Source: Poronia punctata (taxonomy: Eukaryota > Ascomycota > Sordariomycetes > Xylariales > Xylariaceae). Taken from it: a DNA stretch of 64,000 bases. Below are positions 58,011 through 64,000 of this stretch, piece after piece. The stretch is taken from the NCBI GenBank assembly GCA_022579005.1, contig MU401493.1:87170-151169 (forward strand). The letters run 5' to 3'. The notes beneath the pieces are model-generated. The model had not been told where the DNA came from, ran no database searches, and saw only the letters and a list, made by a program, of their open reading frames with translations. Position numbers and translations under genes: made by a program. Positions within the stretch are counted from its first letter, which is position 1. The number at the start of each line of letters is the position of its first letter.

Positions 58011-59812
58011 GACGAACAGTTATTTCGGATTTCTACAAAACCTAATATAGATGTCCAGGTGTTCGGTCAGGTAGCTCTTCACCCAGCATACCTGTCCGCG
58101 CAGCAAGGGCTACCTTGGGAACCTCGCATGCACGAAGCTCGATGAGGTACCGTCTCTGGGATGGCCACCGTAAACGGCACACTGGGTGTCCAACGGGCTG
58201 GCAAATACGAAGTTCTCTGGTGCCCTTCTAGCGTTGGCACTGACCTTTCGAAGCCCGTGTCGTAAACTTTCTCGTGATGGGCAACTTTTCCGGAAAGTAG
58301 AGGCTAGAGTGGTAGTGACGGTGACGGTGACGATTGTCTGTCGGACACCTTATGGTACCTCCTTCGGACAAGATCGCCACGGTCAGCCCAAGGCCTAGCT
58401 GGGTTCGTTGGTTTGGAAGTAACAGTGATGTCCATATATCTGGGTTGCGGGTGACCGGCGGCAAAAGACATGAAATCGTAATAATCGGAATGCTGTAGGT
58501 TGTCCGTCTATGGTTCGTAATAAGACAGTTTATACCTCGTTGTGGCGGTGTAAACTTTCGGGAAAATAGAAGATCGGTAAGAAGGTCAAGGTCAAGGTTG
58601 ATGTGTGCGCGGTGTATAAGCGAATGAGCAGGTCAATGTCAACACGGTCAACCCAAAAATAACAATAAACATCACTAGCGAGTCAGGCGACCAGTAACGA
58701 GCGGATCCAGCGCAGGGAAGGTAAGGGATGGGATTTTTACGAATATTCCAGACGATGTACCTATATGATAATAGTTATAAAGGAAGGGACTGTAATTAGG
58801 GCAAAGGGTAGGCGAGCGAGAGACGGACAGTGGGATAGAGAATCGAGAAAAGAAAAGAAGAAAAACAAGAAGGTGAGGGTAGGTATTATCTACCGAGGTG
58901 GATGACGGTATATAGACTTGTTTGCTATGCGGCAACGGACACGCGGGGCTAGAGAGGCTAAAAAGAGAGAAACCGTTGGGACGCGCTTATAATACCTACC
59001 ATACCGGCCTACCTATGGCTTTGATCCCCTCGTCAGTCCGTTGGCGTATGTATCAGGTATGGTACCACCGACGGAGCAGAAGGGGGGTGAGGGACGGAGG
59101 GAGGGTAGTAGTCTACGTAGTCCTTGTCCGTGGCGTATGCCAATTCACGTTATCCATATGCAAGCCCAGTGTCGCAATCCCTGGCACCAATCCCACTTTC
59201 TCAAACCCCACAGCTGCACGCGAGAGGATCCCCTGTTCCCGTCCGGCTGGATACCTAAAAGCAGGCTCGGCAGGGATTATGCAGGTACCATCTCATCTAA
59301 ATAACGCCGGCGAGCAAGTCGAGACGCGACGCGAAAAATAGTGGAGGCCGGCCGCCGCTAAGGTTATACACAGTAGCAGGTATGCTTTTGAGCTGCGACA
59401 AGGGTTTTCGAGAAAAGAAGCGAAGGGAAACATGCACAAGGCACAAAGATTGAAAAATATTTATCGGACCCAAAAACAAAAATACCCGATCGGTAGGCCG
59501 ACACAGACTTGAACGATACCCGTAGGAAAACACAATAATACTCGTAATAGCAAAGCAATTTGGTCCAAGTAAGAATAGATACCTAACCCAGTTCCTAGCC
59601 ATCCAAACTCTGGTAGTACTTGGATCTACCTATAATACCTCTATACCTGCCTACATACCTAGCGCATAGCAATTCTACAGTCGCTTGTTGCAGCTCCCGT
59701 CGTTTCAAAAGCAGGTCCAAGTCCTAGATATTAGGATTACACCGTCAAAATACCCACGTAATTATGTTGTATAATTTTTCAAGTGGTCATTACATAACGC
59801 AGTAGGCATTCG

Positions 59813-59814
<2 letters not shown>

Positions 59815-59848
<34 letters not shown>
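59815..59848. repeat. 34-base T run
   Basis: Uninterrupted Ts, 340 bp left of the miniature transposon. It could be the tail of an old minus-strand retroposed copy, but no body or target duplication is recognisable. Confidence 0.8.
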
Positions 59849-59850
<2 letters not shown>

Positions 59851-60184
59851 GGTTCTTGTTCCGATACACCGATGGTATCAAATACATGTATACAAACATA
59901 CAAAATATCCAGTTACATTGTCTTCCTTTTCAGGCTAAGGCGATCTAGATTTATGCAGGTCTCTAGTGAAGGTACGGAAATACGGCGCTATGTCAACGAT
60001 CATCCGATCTAGATTTTCTGTCTACGGGTCGATCTACATAGTAGGTTTTACTATCCGCTTTAGCAAAGTATCTAAAAACTTTCCTAGCTTTTAGATGACG
60101 GCGGTTGTTTACTACCGATATTCTAGTACATTGTGAAACGACTCGCGTGTTGAGAGGTTTTTGTACTGGCATGGTACGTACCTA

Positions 60185-60589
60185 CAGTGGGGACCCATTA
60201 GAAACGAGCACTACGATGTTTTACACCAAAACTCAACATGTTTAACAATACATAACATAACTACAACATGGTCTAATATCTATTAAAAATAAAGGTATAT
60301 AGCAGCTATTATTAGCTTTTATATTATATAAGTACTTAATATATACCTATTTTTCTAATTTAATTATTAACTAATATACTTACTTACTTTATTAGCAAAA
60401 ACTTAAAACATGTATAATTAAATAAATAAAATAGGTATTAAATTTTTCTTTTTTTATTTACGTTTATTATAGCATGCCTAATATATTAAAACTATATATA
60501 ACCTTATATCTTATAAATTAACAAAGTTATTCTAGTTATAAGTTTAGAAAAAAAGTTTAGTTTTGCTCGTTTCTAATGAGGACCGACTG
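60185..60589. mobile_element. Miniature Tc1/mariner-type element (MITE), AT-rich interior
   Basis: A 405-bp segment bounded by TA on both sides (60183-60184 and 60590-60591), the target duplication of Tc1/mariner elements. The termini are inverted repeats of about 26 bp that match at 22 positions. Both begin CAGT and share a perfect inner block, CATTAGAAACGAGCA. The interior, about 60240-60560, is extremely AT-rich and has no coding capacity for a transposase. It is therefore a non-autonomous or decayed copy. The AT-richness fits repeat-induced point mutation, but that is inference; some MITEs are AT-rich from birth. Confidence 0.82.
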
Positions 60590-63500
60590 TACCTAAAGTA
60601 ACCAAGCGCTCAGCAGGGAAAAAGCTCCGGGAATGAGAACTATGACGATTGGTTAAAACCTGGACGGTTCATCGACAGCTGGCTGGTTGAACAGGTAAAA
60701 GGTCTGGTACATGCACTGTGAAACCAGGTACGAGTAGGCTAGGTTCGTGTACATCAGAGGTTGATAGTATGAGGAGGCCGTGATACACACATGGGTCAGC
60801 CATGCTAGCAAAGGCAGGGAAGCGAGAGGCCCGTGGTTCAAGAGATCATGAAAAGAACATGATATGCTCAGCTCTTATGCGTATATGTAGCCTTGTAAGA
60901 TAGAAGGAAGTCTCCCTCCCAAGGTACCCAGAATACGCGGTAAGGGTAGAAAACAGAAACCAAAAACATATCTTTGAAACATATCAACCTAGGTTAGCTA
61001 TGTCCCAGTGGTTTCTTGCACCTGAAACTTTTTCAATAATAATGACGAAGTCAAAGGCTTAAAGAGCGATATTCTAGGATGCAAGCCAAGCCGAAGTAGA
61101 CAGTCATCTATATCTCATCAATCGTGTGTAAAAGCCAAGCTCAAATCCAACATCCCCTTAATATCGCTCAGGCCCCTTATAATAAGAGGCCTACTCATTT
61201 GCAAGTTGAAAGTATACCAGGGCAAGTTTGAGCCCGATGCGACTGCCAATCCTTTGTTGAATCTAGGAATGTAGAATTAAAAGCCCAGCCGGGCCGTGAA
61301 CCCTTCGTCCTCAGCTGCAATATTACCCGTTTTAAGGCATACCCATGTCATTAAGAAATTCATTATATTACGGTTCCTTGCTAGGAACAAGGGAGTAATA
61401 ATGCCTAGAGAAGAAATGTCATACCATATTTTTTTTCTTTTTTCTCTACTAGCACAACCCGTCGTGTCCTGTTACCCGCAGCTTGCTAGCTTAGAGGGAT
61501 TCTATGGTGCTTTTAGTATTTATCATCACGGAGCAGCAGAGGAGCAAGAGAACATAGATTAGAGGAATTACAGAAACCGTATACAAGTACGTAGGCAGGT
61601 AGGCCATCTAGGTAAGCCATATGCAAGTAAGAATATCTACCTAGTCCTGTAGGTAATCGGATTCCTTGCAGTTGGAGAGAGATCTGCCTTTGACCGGCGT
61701 GGTGATGCAACGGGGGGTAGAGGTGTCTAGACACACCAACCGAAAATGGTAAACAAAAAGAAGTTTTCTATACGTATGGAGCACGCTAATAATAAACATT
61801 GTCGTAATTTTGTCTCAGCCCTGCATTATAAAATACCTACCTACCTGGATGCCTGGTAAACATGTGCATGGTTATTTTCAAGATGGTTGCTTGTCCATAC
61901 TCGTAAAATTTTAATACCAGCGTAAATAACCTTACATGGTTGGTTCAATTGAAGCAGATGGAATGAAAGTCCCGAAGACACGAAGCATATTTCCGATTGG
62001 GCAATACTATGACTAAGGCAATAATAATAGTACGTGTAAACGCTGTGTATTGTCTGTACGATACAGTTGCGGTCAATGTTTGGATGTCCTTCAATTATAT
62101 ACTGAGACAGCGGCGCCCGGGTATTTTTCCATTTTTGACAGCATTATCCTGTCGCGGTTCCAACTCCACCGCTGCGTCGCTCAGCGGAATTAGGAAGTCC
62201 AATCCTTCCACGTTATGTACATACAGGTAGCCCAGTCGGCCGCGGGACACTCGGGTACCGTTATGAAGTTCTGCTGACTGCAGCAGGCTGACATGATTCA
62301 GGAATGTAACGAAAAAAGGCACCTATGTGTACAAGCACGTATAGCTTGTCCACGAGTAGGGCTCCTCAGGCACAGGTACCTGTATCTACACATACTCGTA
62401 GTAGGTAGTAGTCTCGAAATCACGACCCACTGATCCAGGAACGCCAGGCAGCTGCCAGTCTCACGAGTAGCTAGACTACCTGCTAAGGTAGGTACCGTCC
62501 AACTACCCCCCGACGAGGCACTCGCGCGTTAGGACGACTTCCAGTCTCAGGCCGGAATAAATTACAACGGCATCGCGACGTCCAAATGCCATCATGGTGA
62601 CGATCACAGATTCGGGTCCCTTTGGTTTTGGGAAGTTAGGTACATACGTTCAGACTGAACAGCAAAACGCCCTACAGGTACTGTGCACGATGGCGCGCGC
62701 TCCACTGTAATAAGCCCGGCAGATTCCATCGCAATTTCCCAAGCTGCGCCATCTCTACTCCACAACAAATCTCAACAGTGAAAGGTGGTAGACGGGTTAC
62801 GTGTTCGAGTCTATACGTCACAGAAAAAGCAGTCGAGTAAAAGGATCTCTGGCACTCTTTTTACTAACTGACAGATATATCAAGATGAAGGGGCGGTGTG
62901 AGGCGCCGGTCAGCCCACATCATACCACCGCAAATATGGCTTATCTTGCAATCTTCATGCGTGCCCTTGAAGAATCTTGGGACACCGGGGCATTTTGTAG
63001 GCTTGACTGCTCGATATGAGGATGACTGCGTTGAAGACCCCCTGCGTGGGCGCCGTCCTCAACTACTGTCGTTCCCCATACTATGCATGTGTGTCTGCCG
63101 TGTTCATGTCTACCAGCTTCAGGTATACCTAGCCTATAGGGCTTTTGTATGCTCTGCTCGGGTCTCTATCTGTCTGGATGAACCCTGGCAGGTGTCATGG
63201 ACCAAAATGGGGCACGATGATATTAATTGACCTCCAGAAATTCACGTGGCTTTCCTGTCTTCCGGTAGACAGTGAATCTCCGAATAGAGCGGAGGCTCAG
63301 CCGCAATTAACGGCTACCAGAGGCTGAGCAGGCACTTACTGCCATCTCCATCTATCCCCGTCAAATTCAGCCCTCCATGCTGTAAAACATCCATTGAGCT
63401 ATATGAAAGTAAGCTGACCCTATATCAAGGTCCATATTAGGCGCAGCAGTGGCATATAATAGCCGGCCGTGATATGCAGCTGGACTTTGACGAGACAAGT

Positions 63501-64000
63501 ACGAAGAAATCGAGTATAGAAGAAAAACACCGGCTTGGTGCTTTCGCCTCGGTCAATCAGCCAAGCAAGATCATTGCATAGGTTAACCCTCGTATTGGGT
63601 AACCTCACTATCTTCGGAAAGTCCAATCCCGCTCGTCGCATCGTGATTTTTGGTAAAGGAAGATTAGCCTTTCCTCGAAATGGAGTTACACGGGACAATT
63701 TGCGGCCAGCGAATAGGACAGATGACTGAGTAAGGTAGTCAGCTTCCAGCAGCTGCGCCCATCGCACAATTAAGCTAATTAAGATCAACATCTCCGCCTC
63801 TCAGTCAGGACGTGCCTACTTGCGTATATCGGCCTCCTTTCGCGTCCAATCAACAATCACGATTTTATAAAGGATCGAAGATGGCTCACTAGCATCAGAA
63901 CGAGGCTTCAATTCTAGGGTGGCGTATCCTGCCGACGTACCTCAGATGCCGTGCGTGGAGCTACTGGGCCGGCCGACGCTTTCTCCAATTGCACGGGATG

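Larger units (their letters stand above)
58011..64000. other. Long gene-free right end
   Basis: About 6 kb with no gene I can support. It holds the four-pass protein's promoter, a 34-base T run, the miniature transposon described separately, and many TAGGTA/ACCTA and ACGAGTA words. ORFs at 58922-59341, 62898-63230 and 63420-63791 show no family, signal peptide or codon character that would make me call them. A gene may begin beyond the right edge. Confidence 0.5.

Noticed and set aside
1..64000. CRISPR array or prophage
   Set aside because: No regularly spaced repeats; genes have spliceosomal introns and eukaryotic functions.

Overview
The window is nuclear DNA from a filamentous ascomycete (Pezizomycotina, most likely a Sordariomycete; the class is an inference). 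Short GT-AG introns of about 50-80 nt with CTAAC/CTGAC branch sites, CT-rich leaders, fungal-only families, wide intergenic spaces full of TAGGTA/ACCTA words, and an AT-rich decayed transposon support this. I see no rRNA, convincing tRNA, CRISPR array or prokaryotic operon. Most genes have introns, so I built the models by joining exons on splice sites and reading frame. All introns are predictions without RNA evidence.

Layout: (1) 1-8 kb: the 3' part of a nuclear coiled-coil gene that runs off the left edge, a peroxisomal enoyl-CoA isomerase-like gene, and a five-exon DUF4238 gene with an 18-nt microexon. (2) 9.7-12.6 kb: a six-exon Pumilio/PUF gene whose eight base-reading triplets are all legible. 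(3) 12.6-19.9 kb: over 7 kb with no supportable gene, ending at a small single-pass membrane protein with two LPxY motifs. (4) 21.6-32.1 kb: a secreted RlpA/expansin-like protein, an SDR oxidoreductase, GPI ethanolamine-phosphate transferase 3 (Gpi13/PIG-O), and a GPI-anchored, cysteine-rich fungal protein. (5) 32-41 kb: a gene-free stretch, then a full-length ABCB (MDR/P-glycoprotein-type) exporter. Just upstream of it is an assembly gap with duplicated flanks. (6) 45-58 kb, the densest part: a SARAF-like ER protein, the histone H2B ubiquitin ligase Bre1, the TFIIIB subunit Bdp1, the UBL-UBA shuttle factor Rad23, and a four-pass membrane protein. (7) 58-64 kb: no supportable gene, but a 405-bp Tc1/mariner-type miniature element with terminal inverted repeats and TA target duplications.

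The genes are mostly conserved housekeeping functions: chromatin and Pol III transcription, ubiquitin/proteasome, GPI synthesis, mRNA control, peroxisomal beta-oxidation and drug export. They do not form one pathway. No secondary-metabolite cluster, defence island or clearly new multi-gene system is visible. The items most worth a second look are the miniature transposon, the frame-neutral microexon, the 32-nt intron or frameshift in bre1, the duplicated sequence around the N gap, and an over-represented intergenic octamer (TACGAGTA/TACTCGTA).
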